Assembly (NCBI GenBank): GCA_018971455.1
Contig: JAGXAV010000005.1
Span: 1 to 19,194, forward strand
Source: Rhodospirillales bacterium
Lineage (GTDB): Bacteria > Pseudomonadota > Alphaproteobacteria > Acetobacterales > Acetobacteraceae
DNA: 19,194 bases
Reading direction: 5' to 3'
Position numbers and translations under genes: made by a program. Below, in pieces: positions 1 through 11,188 of this stretch; within the stretch, counting starts at the first letter, position 1; each line of letters opens with the position of its first letter. The notes beneath the pieces are model-generated. The model did no database searches and was not told the DNA's origin. It saw nothing but the letters and a program-made list of their open reading frames with translations.

Positions 1-1
1 C

Positions 2-52
2 TGTCAATCGGCGTTGAATAATGACCCCGGATCGGCGTCCAAGATTGACCCC
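2..52. repeat. IS21 left terminal repeats (outer and inner)
   Basis: Two successive blocks each end in a TGACCCC core: the outer block at 2-28 and the inner block at 29-52. Both recur inverted at the other end of the element. The 82 bp between them and the istB stop hold no gene. Confidence 0.8.
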
Positions 53-134
53 TTGAAGGATGCGGTTGGTTGCTGCTGGCCGGTGATCCGGAGCCGTAGG
101 CGGAGGGGCGCCGGCCAGCAGCGGCGGCGGTCGA

Positions 135-866
135 TCAGGCTCGGTTTTTGAGCCGCCAGCTCTCGTTGCCGGTCTCGACGATGTCGCAGTGATGGGTGAG
201 GCGATCGAGCAGGGCGGTGGTCATCTTGGCGTCGCCGAACACGCTGGGCCACTCGCCGAAGGCAAGGTTGGTGGTGACGATCACCGAGGTCTGCTCGTAG
301 AGGCGGCTGACCAGGTGGAACAGCAGTTGGCCGCCGGACTGGGCGAAGGGCAGGTAACCGAGTTCGTCGAGGATGATGAAGTCCTTGCGGCAGAGATAGT
401 CGGCGATGCGCCCCTGCCGGCCGGTACGGCCCTCGGCCTCGAGTTTGTTAACGAGGTCGACGACGTTAAAGAAGCGGCCGCGGGCGCCGTCGCGGATACA
501 GGCCCGGGCGATGGCGATGGCCAGATGGGTCTTGCCGGTGCCGGTGCCGCCGACCAGCACGACATTGCGCTGATGGGCCAGGAAGTTGCCGCCGGCGAGG
601 TCGCGCACCAGGGTCTCGTTGATCGGGGTGTCGTCGAAGACGAAGTCGTCGATGTCCTTGGCCAGCGGCAGCTTGGCGATGGTGATCTGGTATTTGACCG
701 ATCGCGCCTGCTTCTCGGCGATCTCGGCGCTGACCAGGTCGCCGACGACGCGCTGCGGCTCGTGCTGGCGCTTGACGGCGCTGCCGATGATCTCGTCGTA
801 GGCCGCCTTCATGCCATAGAGCTTGAGTTCGCCCATGGCGGTGAGGATCTCGGAACGCTCCATCAT
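135..866 (-). CDS. istB: IS21-family helper ATPase IstB
   Basis: This is a 243-residue AAA+ ATPase that assists IS21 transposition; in the family it stimulates the IstA transposase and helps select the target. A Walker A motif GGTGTGKT lies at residues 106-113 and a Walker B FIILDELG at about 163-170 (Asp167, Glu168). The length is normal for IstB. The start at 866 follows an AGGAGGG ribosome binding site four bases upstream. It overlaps the istA stop by four bases (ATGA), so the two genes are likely translationally coupled. A second in-frame ATG follows immediately. The protein appears intact. Confidence 0.95.
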   Translation of the reverse strand: MMERSEILTAMGELKLYGMKAAYDEIIGSAVKRQHEPQRVVGDLVSAEIAEKQARSVKYQITIAKLPLAKDIDDFVFDDTPINETLVRDLAGGNFLAHQRNVVLVGGTGTGKTHLAIAIARACIRDGARGRFFNVVDLVNKLEAEGRTGRQGRIADYLCRKDFIILDELGYLPFAQSGGQLLFHLVSRLYEQTSVIVTTNLAFGEWPSVFGDAKMTTALLDRLTHHCDIVETGNESWRLKNRA

Positions 867-2362
867 GTTGCCCTCCTGAGTTGGTCATAGCGGGCGCAGT
901 CGGCATCGGGCGGGTGCCGGAGCCGGAGCACCTCGGGGGTAAGGATGGTGATCGGCGTGGCCGGCTCGCGGCGGCGGGCGAGGATGTTGAGGATGACGTC
1001 GGCGGAGTGGACGCCTTGCCCCAGCGCCTCGGCGCAGGCGGCTTCGACGGCTGGCAATCCGTCGCTCAGCACGGTGGTGAGAATGTCGACCATCTGGCGG
1101 TCGCCGTCCCTGGCGTTGGCGAGTTTGCGCCTGACCCGATCGATCGCCGCCGGCAATACCCAGTCCTTGAACGGCGCGCCGTTGCGCAGCGCCCCTGGCT
1201 TGCGCGCCAGCACCGGCACATAGTGCCAGGGGTCGAAGACGGTCTGCTCCCGGCCGAAGCAGCGGCGATGCTCGCCGACCACCCGACCATCCTGGCGCAG
1301 CTCAATCCGATCGGCATAGGCGCGCACCTCCACCGGCCGGCCGACTGCGCTTGCGGTGACCGAGTATCGGTTGTTGTCGAAGCGCACGAGGCAGGTCTTG
1401 GAGACCGAAGCCGGCACGGCGTGGAACCCGTCGAAGCGGCCGGCATAGGGCACCAGGCTCGACCGCTCGGCCTCGAAGACGTTCCATACCGTGGCGTCAC
1501 GCAACTCCGGATGGCGGTGCGCCTTGGCATAGGCGACGCACTGGTCGAGCAGCCAGGCGTTCAGTTCCTCGTAGCTCTTCACTCTGATCCGCGGCGAGAA
1601 GAACCGTTCGCGTGCCACCCCGACCTGGTTCTCGACCTGTCCCTTCTCCCAACCCGATGCTGGCGTGCAGGCAACGGGATCAACGAGATAGTGGCTGCAC
1701 ATCTGCAGGAAGCGCCGGTTGTAGGCACGCTCCTTGCCGACCAGGATCGCCTCCACCGCCGTCTTCATATTGTCGTAGATGCCGCGCGTGCAGGCACCCC
1801 TGAAGAAGGCGAACGCCCGGTCATGGGCGTCGAACACCATCTCGAGCGTCTCGCGCGGATAGGCCCGCACAAACAGCATCCGGCTGTGGCAGAGCCGGAC
1901 ATGCGCGACCTTCACTGTCACGGTCACGCCGTTGATCAGCACGACCTCGTGGCTCCAGTCGAACTGGTAGGCTTCGCCCGGCGCAAAGCTCAGCGGCACA
2001 TAGGCGTCCGCTGTCGCCACAGCGCGTTGGCGTCCCCAGCTTCGGGCATAGCGACGCACCGCGTCGTAGCCCCCCTCATAGCCGAGGCCGCGCAACTCCT
2101 CGAAGATCCGGATCAGCGTCAGCCGCTCGCGCGACGGCTTGCACGCGTTCCTCGCCAGCAGACCGTCGAGATCGGCCTTCCACCGCCCCAACCGCGGCTG
2201 CGGCTGCACCTCGCGCGCGTAGCTGAACGCCGTCGCGCCCGAGCGCAGCACCTTGCGCACCGTGTTGCGCGAGACGTGCAGTTCGCGAACGATCCCCTTG
2301 ATCGAACGGCCCTGCACAAAATGCTCGCGTCGGATCCGTGCTATCGTGTCCACGCCCTTCAT
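863..2362 (-). CDS. istA: IS21-family transposase IstA
   Basis: This is the DDE transposase of the IS21 element, about 499 residues. An N-terminal helix-turn-helix region (residues 5-42) includes the [13 protein letters not shown] segment typical of IstA. The likely catalytic triad is Asp135 (YQFDWSHE), Asp197 (IYDNMK) and Glu244 ([10 protein letters not shown]). The C-terminal part resembles the Mu-transposase-like beta-barrel region of the family. The ATG at 2362 is preferred; an in-frame TTG two codons upstream (2368) is also open. The stop overlaps the istB start. There is no frameshift or internal stop, so the element may still be active. Confidence 0.93.
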   Translation of the reverse strand: MKGVDTIARIRREHFVQGRSIKGIVRELHVSRNTVRKVLRSGATAFSYAREVQPQPRLGRWKADLDGLLARNACKPSRERLTLIRIFEELRGLGYEGGYDAVRRYARSWGRQRAVATADAYVPLSFAPGEAYQFDWSHEVVLINGVTVTVKVAHVRLCHSRMLFVRAYPRETLEMVFDAHDRAFAFFRGACTRGIYDNMKTAVEAILVGKERAYNRRFLQMCSHYLVDPVACTPASGWEKGQVENQVGVARERFFSPRIRVKSYEELNAWLLDQCVAYAKAHRHPELRDATVWNVFEAERSSLVPYAGRFDGFHAVPASVSKTCLVRFDNNRYSVTASAVGRPVEVRAYADRIELRQDGRVVGEHRRCFGREQTVFDPWHYVPVLARKPGALRNGAPFKDWVLPAAIDRVRRKLANARDGDRQMVDILTTVLSDGLPAVEAACAEALGQGVHSADVILNILARRREPATPITILTPEVLRLRHPPDADCARYDQLRRAT

Positions 2363-2418
2363 CCCCAACCCGCCTACCCCAAGAACAGGGCAAGCAGCCT
2401 GCGTGCGATACCAACAGC

Positions 2419-2479
2419 GGGGTCAATTTTGGACGCCGATACCCCGCCTCATGGGGTCAATTTTGCAGGCCGATCCACA
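2419..2479. repeat. IS21 right terminal repeats (inner and outer)
   Basis: The inner repeat 2419-2440 and the outer repeat 2453-2479 both start GGGGTCAATTTTG on the plus strand and mirror the left end. The region upstream of istA (2369-2418) holds no other gene. Confidence 0.8.
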
Positions 2480-3487
2480 CAGGTAGTCCTGGCCGATGGC
2501 GGCGAAGGCGCCGCCGCAGCACCCGCAGAAGACCTTGCCGGTCAGCAGGTGCTGGGAACGCCGGTGCTGCCAGAACTTCGGCCGCTCCCGGGTGTCGGCG
2601 CCGGAGGCGGTGCGGATGGCGTCCAGGCGCGTCTGCGCGCGCTGCCAGAGCGCATCGTCGATGATGCGCAGGTCGGGCACCGCCTCGCTGACCCACGCCT
2701 CGGCCGGGTTCACCCGCGAGACGCGCTTGCCGGTTGCCGGATCCTTGATGAAGCGCACGCGGTTCCACACCAGCCGGCCGACATAAAGCTGGTTGCGCAG
2801 GATGCCGGTGCCGCGCGCGGCGTGGCCGCGGATCGTGGTATCCAGCCACGGCCGTCCGCCTGGGCCGGCTATGCTCTCTGCGTTCAGGGCCTGAGCGATG
2901 GCCATCGGGCTGGTGCCGTCGGTGAACATCGCAAAAATGCGCCGCACGATGGCCGCCTCACCCGGCTCTATGCAGCGATCGCCGCGGATCAGCTCGCCCT
3001 TGGCGTCCAGGGCGCGCATGGCGCGATACCTGAAGCTGAGGCCGCCGGCCGACTTGCCGGCTTCCACCCGCCCGCGCAGCCCGCGATGGGTCTTGAGCGC
3101 CAGATCCTTGAGGAAGAGCGCGTTCATCGTGCCCTTCAGCCCGACATGCAACTCGCTGATCTCGCCTTCGGCACGGGTGAAAATGTGGATGCCGGCAAAG
3201 CGCAGCCGCTTGAACAGGGCAGCGACGTCCTCCTGGTCGCGCGACAGGCGGTCCAGCGCCTCGGCCACCACCACGTCGAACTGGCCCAGCCGTGCGGCCG
3301 CCAGCAGCGCCTGGTAGCCCGGCCGCAGGCTGGTGGCGCCGCTGATCGCCCGGTCCTCGTAGCTCTCCACCACCTCCCAGCCCTCGCGGGTGGCCAGGTC
3401 GCGACATACACGCTGCTGGTCAGCGATCGAGGCGTCGCGCTGATGCTCGGTGGAAAAACGGGCGTAGATCGCGGCGCGCATGGGCAT
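2423..3487 (-). pseudogene. Large serine recombinase, C-terminus cut off by IS21
   Basis: This gene encodes a site-specific serine recombinase (resolvase/invertase superfamily). The catalytic N-terminal domain (about residues 1-150) shows the active-site serine in IYARFSTEHQ (Ser12), then DRAISG and the ALDRLSRDQED segment. A recombinase domain follows at about 165-275, and a zinc-ribbon start CGCCGG near 319. Native sequence runs from 3487 to about 2480, roughly 336 residues. From there the frame enters the IS21 right end and adds about 18 IS-encoded residues before a stop. Family members usually exceed 500 residues, so the coiled-coil and C-terminal part are missing; they probably lie left of position 1 beyond the IS. 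The start could also be two codons later. Such genes usually come from integrative elements or prophages. Activity is unlikely. Confidence 0.88.
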
Positions 3488-3565
3488 GGGGGGTGCCTGG
3501 GGGCTAGTGGGCCACCAAAGCTACAAGAGAGCGCGGTGACCGACGAAGGACAAATTTGGTTAGAG

Positions 3566-3590
3566 TACTGTAATTGTACGACGAACAGTA
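3566..3590. repeat. Inverted repeat upstream of the recombinase
   Basis: The arms TACTGT (3566-3571) and ACAGTA (3585-3590) flank a 13-base spacer. This lies about 80 bases upstream of the recombinase start in AT-rich DNA. It could be an operator or a recombinase-related site. Function is inference only. Confidence 0.4.
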
Positions 3591-3663
3591 TGCCGAGTAA
3601 TTGTCTATTATCGACGGGCGTCTGACCGGTGACTCCGACAAGCCGACCGGCGCCAGAGCGCGC

Positions 3664-3684
3664 ACCAGCTTCTCCAAAGCTGGT
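3664..3684. repeat. Perfect 8-bp hairpin
   Basis: The arms ACCAGCTT and AAGCTGGT are separated by five bases (CTCCA). No T-run follows on either strand, so a simple terminator is not well supported. It sits in the gene-free stretch between the recombinase and the small ORF at 3801. Confidence 0.45.
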
Positions 3685-3693
3685 CGTTGGTTG

Positions 3694-3720
3694 AACGTGA
3701 ATTACCAGCATCACGTTTTT
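3694..3720 (+). terminator. Terminator-like hairpin with T-run
   Basis: The arms AACGTGA (3694-3700) and TCACGTT (3711-3717) enclose a ten-base loop, and the right arm runs into five T residues (3716-3720). This resembles a weak intrinsic terminator on the plus strand. No intact plus-strand gene ends just upstream, so it may be a scar of lost DNA. Confidence 0.35.
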
Positions 3721-3736
3721 GTGATATCGTGATATT
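3721..3736. repeat. Tandem octamer GTGATATC/GTGATATT
   Basis: Two directly adjacent 8-bp units differ only at the last base. They lie 65 bp upstream of the small ORF at 3801, where an operator or promoter would be expected. No regulator is assigned. Confidence 0.4.
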
Positions 3737-3800
3737 TACCGATACAGTCGATGCCGTCTCTGTTGATTTATGCCCGAGCCCCGGGTCCACGGAGAAAGCC

Positions 3801-4007
3801 ATGGCCGATGATGTATTTGCCGCGGCGTACGAAGCAGCGTTCAATAAACATAAAGCAAGCGGCTGGAACGCTCTTACCCCTGGACAGAGGCGAGAAGAAA
3901 TATATCGCGAGATGCGCAGAATTGACCGCGACAACGCAACACCTGATTGTGTTGATAAATCTAGATCCATCGATTTTGTTAATGAGAAAACGAAGAGAGT
4001 TGCTTAA
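3801..4007 (+). CDS. Small hypothetical protein (68 aa)
   Basis: I do not recognise a family. The ATG at 3801 is chosen because GGAG sits six bases upstream; a longer reading from 3687 lacks such a site. The product is soluble-looking and charged, with no membrane segment or signal peptide. The N-terminal half (ADDVFAAAYEAAFNKHK) should be helical, and a basic-acidic patch RREEIYREMRRIDRD follows. The C-terminus ends in KTKRVA. The DNA is more AT-rich than the surrounding genes, as in the neighbouring repeats, suggesting a separate origin. It could be a cargo gene of the element that owned the recombinase, but that is inference from position. Confidence 0.5.
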   Translation: MADDVFAAAYEAAFNKHKASGWNALTPGQRREEIYREMRRIDRDNATPDCVDKSRSIDFVNEKTKRVA

Positions 4008-4119
4008 TTGTTCAGAATTTAGACGTCCATATGCTATTTTCGTCTGAGAAACCGGATGACCCATCAGGGGTGGCTGGGCCCTGTTTTCTGCTTGCGAGCA
4101 AGCGACTCGTTGACCGCGC

Positions 4120-4585
4120 AGCTTGCGCCGGGCCGGAGGTACGGGGTTGCGGTAACGACAAGCCCCAGCGTGACCATTTCCGCCGCCAAAATGGCAAGAG
4201 GCCAACGGTAACGCTTTCGGCCAATCCAAGCCGCACGGCAATCCAGGCCAAACCGGGCACATAGATCAACGCCTCACCGAGCAGTAGAACGGCCACCAAG
4301 CGCGGCCAGCTTCGTGTGGCCCCGCGATCAACCAACGCGCCGACCGTTCCGGCGGTAAGGAGGAACCCGAGCAGATAGCTGCCGGTCGGCCCAGCGATGT
4401 AGCTTGTTCCCGCACCGCCCTGGAATACCGGCAGGCCGAACGCGCCCTCGGTGAGGATGCGAGCAACGTCGCGGTCCCGATAGGTCCGCCGCATGCAACC
4501 CCGATCGCCAGAACCGCGAAGCTCTGCATGGATATTGTCGGTACGCAGGCGCCAGATTCCCCACCTGGACACCGCCGACCCCCCT
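4120..4585 (-). pseudogene. bioY: Decayed biotin transporter BioY
   Basis: These are remnants of the membrane S component of an ECF-type biotin transporter. Three frames must be joined. Around 4545-4465 one frame reads VPTISMQSFAVLAIG, matching the BioY N-terminal region. From about 4460 another frame reads LTEGAFGLPVFQGGAGTSYI and continues through the hallmark AGPTG and YLLGF to LIYVPGLAW and GLLPF near 4195. After that the C-terminal helix seems to continue in a third frame (AAEMVTLGLVV). The frame changes and absence of a proper start make a functional protein very unlikely. It lies just left of the IS256 element, so IS activity may have helped destroy the locus. The family call is firm; the exact ends are approximate. 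Confidence 0.8.
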
Positions 4586-4639
4586 AGTGGCAGGCTTGAG
4601 TACCGGAGACATGCCAGCATTGTAGAAAACAAACGCACT

Positions 4640-4659
4640 CTGCCGACACGACTCGGCAG
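4640..4659. repeat. 7-bp inverted repeat near the IS256 left end
   Basis: CTGCCGA and TCGGCAG are separated by six bases. On the minus strand it lies upstream of the bioY remnant, and on the plus strand just before the IS256 end. No T-run follows. It could be part of the old bioY leader. Confidence 0.35.
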
Positions 4660-4674
4660 GGTTGTGTCCCAGTG

Positions 4675-4686
4675 CGTGGTGTAGGA
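4675..4686 (+). repeat. IS256 terminal inverted repeat, left
   Basis: CGTGGTGTAGGA is identical to the inverted right end at 5986-5997. Confidence 0.75.
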
Positions 4687-4720
4687 ACGGCCTCGGTTCC
4701 TGAGCGGGGTTGAGCCGCTA

Positions 4721-5917
4721 TCAGTCTGCCACGGCGGGCAGGCTGACGGTTGGAACATCGCTGATTGGTGCGAGCGTCTCAAGGCTCATGTAGCGTCGCC
4801 GGATGGCCCACTCGTCGTTTTGTTCGAGCAGGATGGCGCCGACCAGCCTTGTGACGGCGGCTTCATTGGGGAAGATGCCGACGACGTCGGTGCGCCGCTT
4901 GATCTCGCCGTTGACCCGCTCCGGCGGGTTGGTGCTGTGGATCTTGGCGCGGTGCTCCTTGGGGAAGGTCATGAACGCCAGGACGTCGGCCTCGGCGGCA
5001 TCCATGAGGGCGGCAAGTCTGGGCACCCGGGGGCGGAGCTGGTCGGCGACGGATCGCCATTGCTTGCGGGCGGCATCTGCGCCGGCTTCAGCGAAGGCGG
5101 TGCCGATCCAGGCCGACACGAGGCGGCGGTGGCCCTTGCCGGCGTGGGCGAGCACGTTGCGCATGAAGTGGACCCGGCAGCGCTGCCAGGAGGCGTGCAG
5201 CACGCGCGCGACGGCTGCCTTCAGGCCCTCGTGGCTGTCGGAGATGACAAGCTTGACACCACGCAGTCCGCGCCGGGCGAGGCTGCGCAGGAAGTCGGTC
5301 CAGAACGTCTCGGCCTCGCTGGCACCAGTAGCCATGCCCAGCACCTCGCGCCGGCCGTCGGTGTTGACCGCGACCGCGATGGTGGCGGCGACCGAGACGA
5401 TGCGCCCGGCATGACGGACTTTGACGTAGGTGGCGTCGAGCCACAGGTACGGCCACTCGCCCTCGATCGGCCGGGAGAGGAAGGCGTTCACCCGCTCGTC
5501 GAGCTCGGCGCAGAGGCGGCTGACCTGGCTCTTGCTGACGCCGGACGCCCCCATCGCCTGCACCAGGTCGTCGACGGCGCGGGTCGAAACGCCATGGACG
5601 TAGGCTTCCTGGATCACCGCTGTCAGCGCCTTCTCGGCGGTCCGCCGAGGCTCGAGAAAGGCCGGAAAGTAACTGCCCTTGCGCAGCTTCGGGATGCGCA
5701 ACTCGACGGTCCCGGCTCTCGTCTCCCAATCCCGGTCACGGTAGCCATTACGCTGAGCCAGCCGGTCGGGGCTGCGCTCGCCATGCGCCGCGCCAGTGAT
5801 GCCGCCGATCTCCAGCTCCATCAGCCGCTCAGCAGCAAAGCCGATCATCTCACGCAAAACGCTCGCATCCGTGCCTTTCGCCAAAAGCTCACGCAGGGCA
5901 GTCCCTTGCTCGGTCAT
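4721..5917 (-). CDS. IS256-family (mutator-type) transposase
   Basis: This 398-residue DDE transposase moves the surrounding element. The likely catalytic residues are Asp161 ([11 protein letters not shown]), Asp227 ([13 protein letters not shown]) and Glu333 ([15 protein letters not shown]), with the spacing usual in IS256 and Mutator transposases. The helical insertion [15 protein letters not shown] lies between the second Asp and the Glu. The N-terminal half holds the DNA-binding region, including [15 protein letters not shown]. The length is normal and no frame is broken. An AAGGA seven bases before the ATG at 5917 supports the start. The copy is probably functional. Confidence 0.95.
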   Translation of the reverse strand: MTEQGTALRELLAKGTDASVLREMIGFAAERLMELEIGGITGAAHGERSPDRLAQRNGYRDRDWETRAGTVELRIPKLRKGSYFPAFLEPRRTAEKALTAVIQEAYVHGVSTRAVDDLVQAMGASGVSKSQVSRLCAELDERVNAFLSRPIEGEWPYLWLDATYVKVRHAGRIVSVAATIAVAVNTDGRREVLGMATGASEAETFWTDFLRSLARRGLRGVKLVISDSHEGLKAAVARVLHASWQRCRVHFMRNVLAHAGKGHRRLVSAWIGTAFAEAGADAARKQWRSVADQLRPRVPRLAALMDAAEADVLAFMTFPKEHRAKIHSTNPPERVNGEIKRRTDVVGIFPNEAAVTRLVGAILLEQNDEWAIRRRYMSLETLAPISDVPTVSLPAVAD

Positions 5918-5985
5918 CGTGGGGTCCTTGGGTCAGTGTTGCGTCTCGCAACCCAACCCTACCCAGGTTCACCGCGGTGGCCGCC

Positions 5986-5997
5986 TCCTACACCACG
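5986..5997 (-). repeat. IS256 terminal inverted repeat, right
   Basis: TCCTACACCACG is the exact reverse complement of the left end at 4675-4686. Confidence 0.75.
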
Positions 5998-6122
5998 TCC
6001 AGGGACGTGACCTGGGGTCCCAATCGGCGGCGATCGGGACCCCACTCCGAACGAAATTTCCACTTATAGATCAGCGGTTTGAAGCGGTTTCGCAAAGGGG
6101 CCCACTTCGGTGCCGATTCACA
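5998..6122. mobile_element. Solitary terminus of a second IS21-like element
   Basis: Read on the minus strand from 6122, the sequence begins TGTGAATCGGC and reaches GGGCCCC. This is the same layout as the outer repeat of the complete IS21 at the window start (TGT.AATCGGC..., ending in CCCC), but the sequence is clearly different. Further in lies a 30-bp imperfect palindrome (6014-6043) with arms GGGGTCCC and GGGACCCC, resembling an inner repeat. No istA or istB follows, because the IS256 element starts at 5997. It is therefore a truncated end whose body was lost, probably through IS256 insertion and deletion. The family call rests on end structure alone. Confidence 0.55.
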
Positions 6123-6185
6123 ACCCCGGCTTAAACAGCACCAGTCCTTTGAAATGACGTATCCATCCGGCGAAGGCCGCGGGCA

Positions 6186-6404
6186 TCACAGTGGGTGTAG
6201 AAGTCCATTGCTGATGATGGCGGCGAGGGCGGCTTTCAGCGACATGTTCCGATGGACGCGGAACCACTATCCGGTATGGCGATGCCATTCGACATCGAAG
6301 CGGTCCGGCCCGTTCCAATCGAGCCCGACGAAGGACGCATCGAATTCCTCGCCGCGATTGTCTTCGAATCCCGAGCGATAACGCTGCAGGAAGCCGAAAG
6401 TGAG
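6186..6404 (-). pseudogene. Decayed hypothetical gene fragment
   Basis: On the minus strand a frame bounded by stops reads about 72 codons, with one internal TAG at 6267-6269. It includes QRYRSGFEDNRGEEFDASF, then GLDWNGPDRFDVEWHRHTG, the stop, and WFRVHRNMSLKAALAAI to a TGA at 6186. A CAG-to-TAG change would account for the internal stop. The composition is protein-like (aromatic residues, GLDW, DVEWHRH) and unlike a random frame, but I cannot name the family. No clear start is visible, so the 5' part is also missing. It sits between the IS scars and the lysR-type gene. The 180 bases between this fragment and 6584 show no supportable gene. Confidence 0.45.
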
Positions 6405-6583
6405 TCAGAGCCCCCTTTTCCATGCCTAAACACACCGATGCGCCGACCGGAGTCACGGCCTTGACGTGCGCGACACCACCTGCGGGGACACAACCAGGAC
6501 GGAGGCTAGAATCAACGTCAGGACCATCTCGAAAATGGCCGTCGTGCTCCCTTGATCGGAGTTATCGGCTTTATGCTTCCGAA

Positions 6584-8605
<2,022 letters not shown>

Positions 8606-8643
8606 GTGCGGCGCAGGGGCTCTGAAAGGCAAGCGAGAATATC

Positions 8644-9903
8644 ATGGTCCGAGCAGGGTCTTCCGTGACGATGTCTCCGTCGCTGCCGCTGGCGGCAAAC
8701 GCAGAGACCACGCCTGGCTGCGCCGGCGAACGCCATCGGCTGTGGATCATGGCGGTCCTGAGCACGCTGATGGGCTTCGGCTCGATCTCGACCGACCTCT
8801 ACCTGCCGGCGCTCCCGACAATGGCGCGCGCGCTCGCCACCAGTTCCGGCGCGGTGGAATGGACCATCGGCAGTTATCTCCTGGGCTTCAGCTTCGGCCA
8901 GCTGCTGTGGGGGCCGCTCGGTGATCGTTACGGAAGGCGGCTGCCGGTCGGGGTCGGGTTGGTGCTGTTCAGCCTCGGCTCCGCGGGCTGTGCGCTGGCC
9001 CCCGGCGCCTGGGTAATGATCGGCGCCCGGGTTGTGCAGGCCATCGGCGCCTGTGCCGGCGTGGTGTTGGCGCGCGCCATGGTGCGAGATCTCTATCCCC
9101 GGGACCGCGCGGCGCAGATGCTGTCCACCCTCATCACCGTCATGGCGATCGCGCCCCTCCTGGGCCCGCTGGTGGGTGGCCAGATCCTCGCCATCGCATC
9201 ATGGCGGGTGATTTTCTGGCTCCTGGTTGCGGTGGGGCTGGTGACACTCGCCGCACTCTTCACCGTCCCGGAGACGCTGCCCGCCGAGCGTCGCTTGGAG
9301 CATTCGCTCGGCCAAGCCCTCATCGGCTACGGCACCCTGCTGCGAGATCCGAATGTGATCGGCTACAGTGGCGCGGGCGGACTCTTTTACGTTGGCATCT
9401 ACGCCTACATCGCGGGAACACCGTTCGCCTATATCAGTTATTACGGCGTGCCAGCGCAGCGCTATGGCCTGCTCTTCGGAGCATCGATCGCCGGTATCAT
9501 GGCGGCAAATGCCATCAACGCGAGGCTGGTGGCGCGGCTCGGCAGCGACCGGCTGTTGGGCCTCGGCGGCGTCGGCGCGGCGGTGACTGGCTTGCTGAGC
9601 GCCGTAGCCGCGATGACCGGCTGGGGCGGCCTTGCTGGCCTCGCGATTTCGCTCCTTGCCTACTGCGCCATGTCCGGCCTGATCGTTGCTAACTCGATCG
9701 CCGGCGCATTGTCCCGGCACGCCTCGCGGGCTGGCGCGGTGTCAGCGTTGGTCGGCGCGCTCCAATACGGAGTTGGCATCGTGGGCTCGGGTCTGGTCGG
9801 CGCCTTCGCCGACGGCACACCGCGCCCGCTTGGGGCGGTGGTCGCGCTGGGGGGTGTCGGATGTCTCGCTTGTATCCGTCTGCGCGCCGCCTGGACGCGC
9901 TGA
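8644..9903 (+). CDS. MFS efflux transporter, Bcr/CflA type
   Basis: This 419-residue inner-membrane transporter has about twelve hydrophobic segments. The Bcr/CflA group of drug:H+ antiporters is suggested by STDLYLPALPTM in the first helix region (Asp51), QLLWGPLGDRYGRR (motif A, residues 86-99) and the RAMVRDLYPRDRAAQ loop. SWRVIFWLLVAVG and VPETLPAERR follow in the expected places. The first 30 residues are polar and not conserved, so a later start at 8671 (MSPSLPL) is possible. It probably exports a toxic substrate or intermediate of the cluster, or an antibiotic. That role is inferred from family and position. It lies between two aldo/keto reductases. Confidence 0.9.
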   Translation: MVRAGSSVTMSPSLPLAANAETTPGCAGERHRLWIMAVLSTLMGFGSISTDLYLPALPTMARALATSSGAVEWTIGSYLLGFSFGQLLWGPLGDRYGRRLPVGVGLVLFSLGSAGCALAPGAWVMIGARVVQAIGACAGVVLARAMVRDLYPRDRAAQMLSTLITVMAIAPLLGPLVGGQILAIASWRVIFWLLVAVGLVTLAALFTVPETLPAERRLEHSLGQALIGYGTLLRDPNVIGYSGAGGLFYVGIYAYIAGTPFAYISYYGVPAQRYGLLFGASIAGIMAANAINARLVARLGSDRLLGLGGVGAAVTGLLSAVAAMTGWGGLAGLAISLLAYCAMSGLIVANSIAGALSRHASRAGAVSALVGALQYGVGIVGSGLVGAFADGTPRPLGAVVALGGVGCLACIRLRAAWTR

Positions 9904-9916
9904 GCGAGGCGAGTGC

Positions 9917-11183
<1,267 letters not shown>

Positions 11184-11188
11184 TCATC

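Larger units (their letters stand above)
2..2479 (-). mobile_element. IS21-family insertion sequence, apparently complete
   Basis: The element carries istA and istB on the minus strand between paired terminal repeats. The outer 27 bp at each end (2-28 and, inverted, 2453-2479) both begin TGT, share ATCGGC and finish TGACCCC; about 20 of 27 positions match. A second inner repeat (31-52 and, inverted, 2419-2440) matches at 21 of 22 positions. Multiple terminal repeats are typical of IS21 transposase binding sites. Only one base lies outside the left end, so the target duplication cannot be tested. The right tip could be 2479 or 2481 because of a TGTG ambiguity. The right end lies inside a serine recombinase gene, so the element is an insertion that breaks that gene. 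Confidence 0.9.
4675..5997 (-). mobile_element. IS256-family insertion sequence
   Basis: The element is about 1.32 kb and holds one transposase gene on the minus strand. Its ends share a perfect 12-bp inverted repeat, CGTGGTGTAGGA (4675-4686 and, inverted, 5986-5997), followed after one or two bases by a common CGGCC. The exact tips may be one or two bases inside. The eight or nine flanking bases on the two sides (GTCCCAGTG and TCCAGGGAC) are not an identical duplication. The two flanks also differ in kind: a bioY remnant on the left and an IS21-like terminus on the right. This suggests a deletion or rearrangement after insertion. Confidence 0.85.

Noticed and set aside
881..3625. Very long plus-strand open frame (over 900 codons)
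   Set aside because: It is the antisense of istA and the serine recombinase, with GC-rich codon-shadow composition and no recognisable domain; it crosses the IS boundary.
4820..6010. Long plus-strand frame across the IS256 element
   Set aside because: It is antisense to the intact transposase with its catalytic motifs, and no domain is recognisable on this strand.
6014..6043. 30-bp palindrome considered as a transcription terminator
   Set aside because: It has no T-run and lies within an IS21-like terminus, where such repeats are expected.
6408..6583. Minus-strand hydrophobic stretch AIFEMVLTLILASVLVV, considered as a cytochrome P450 or transporter tail
   Set aside because: Fewer than 30 residues without any diagnostic motif; not supportable.
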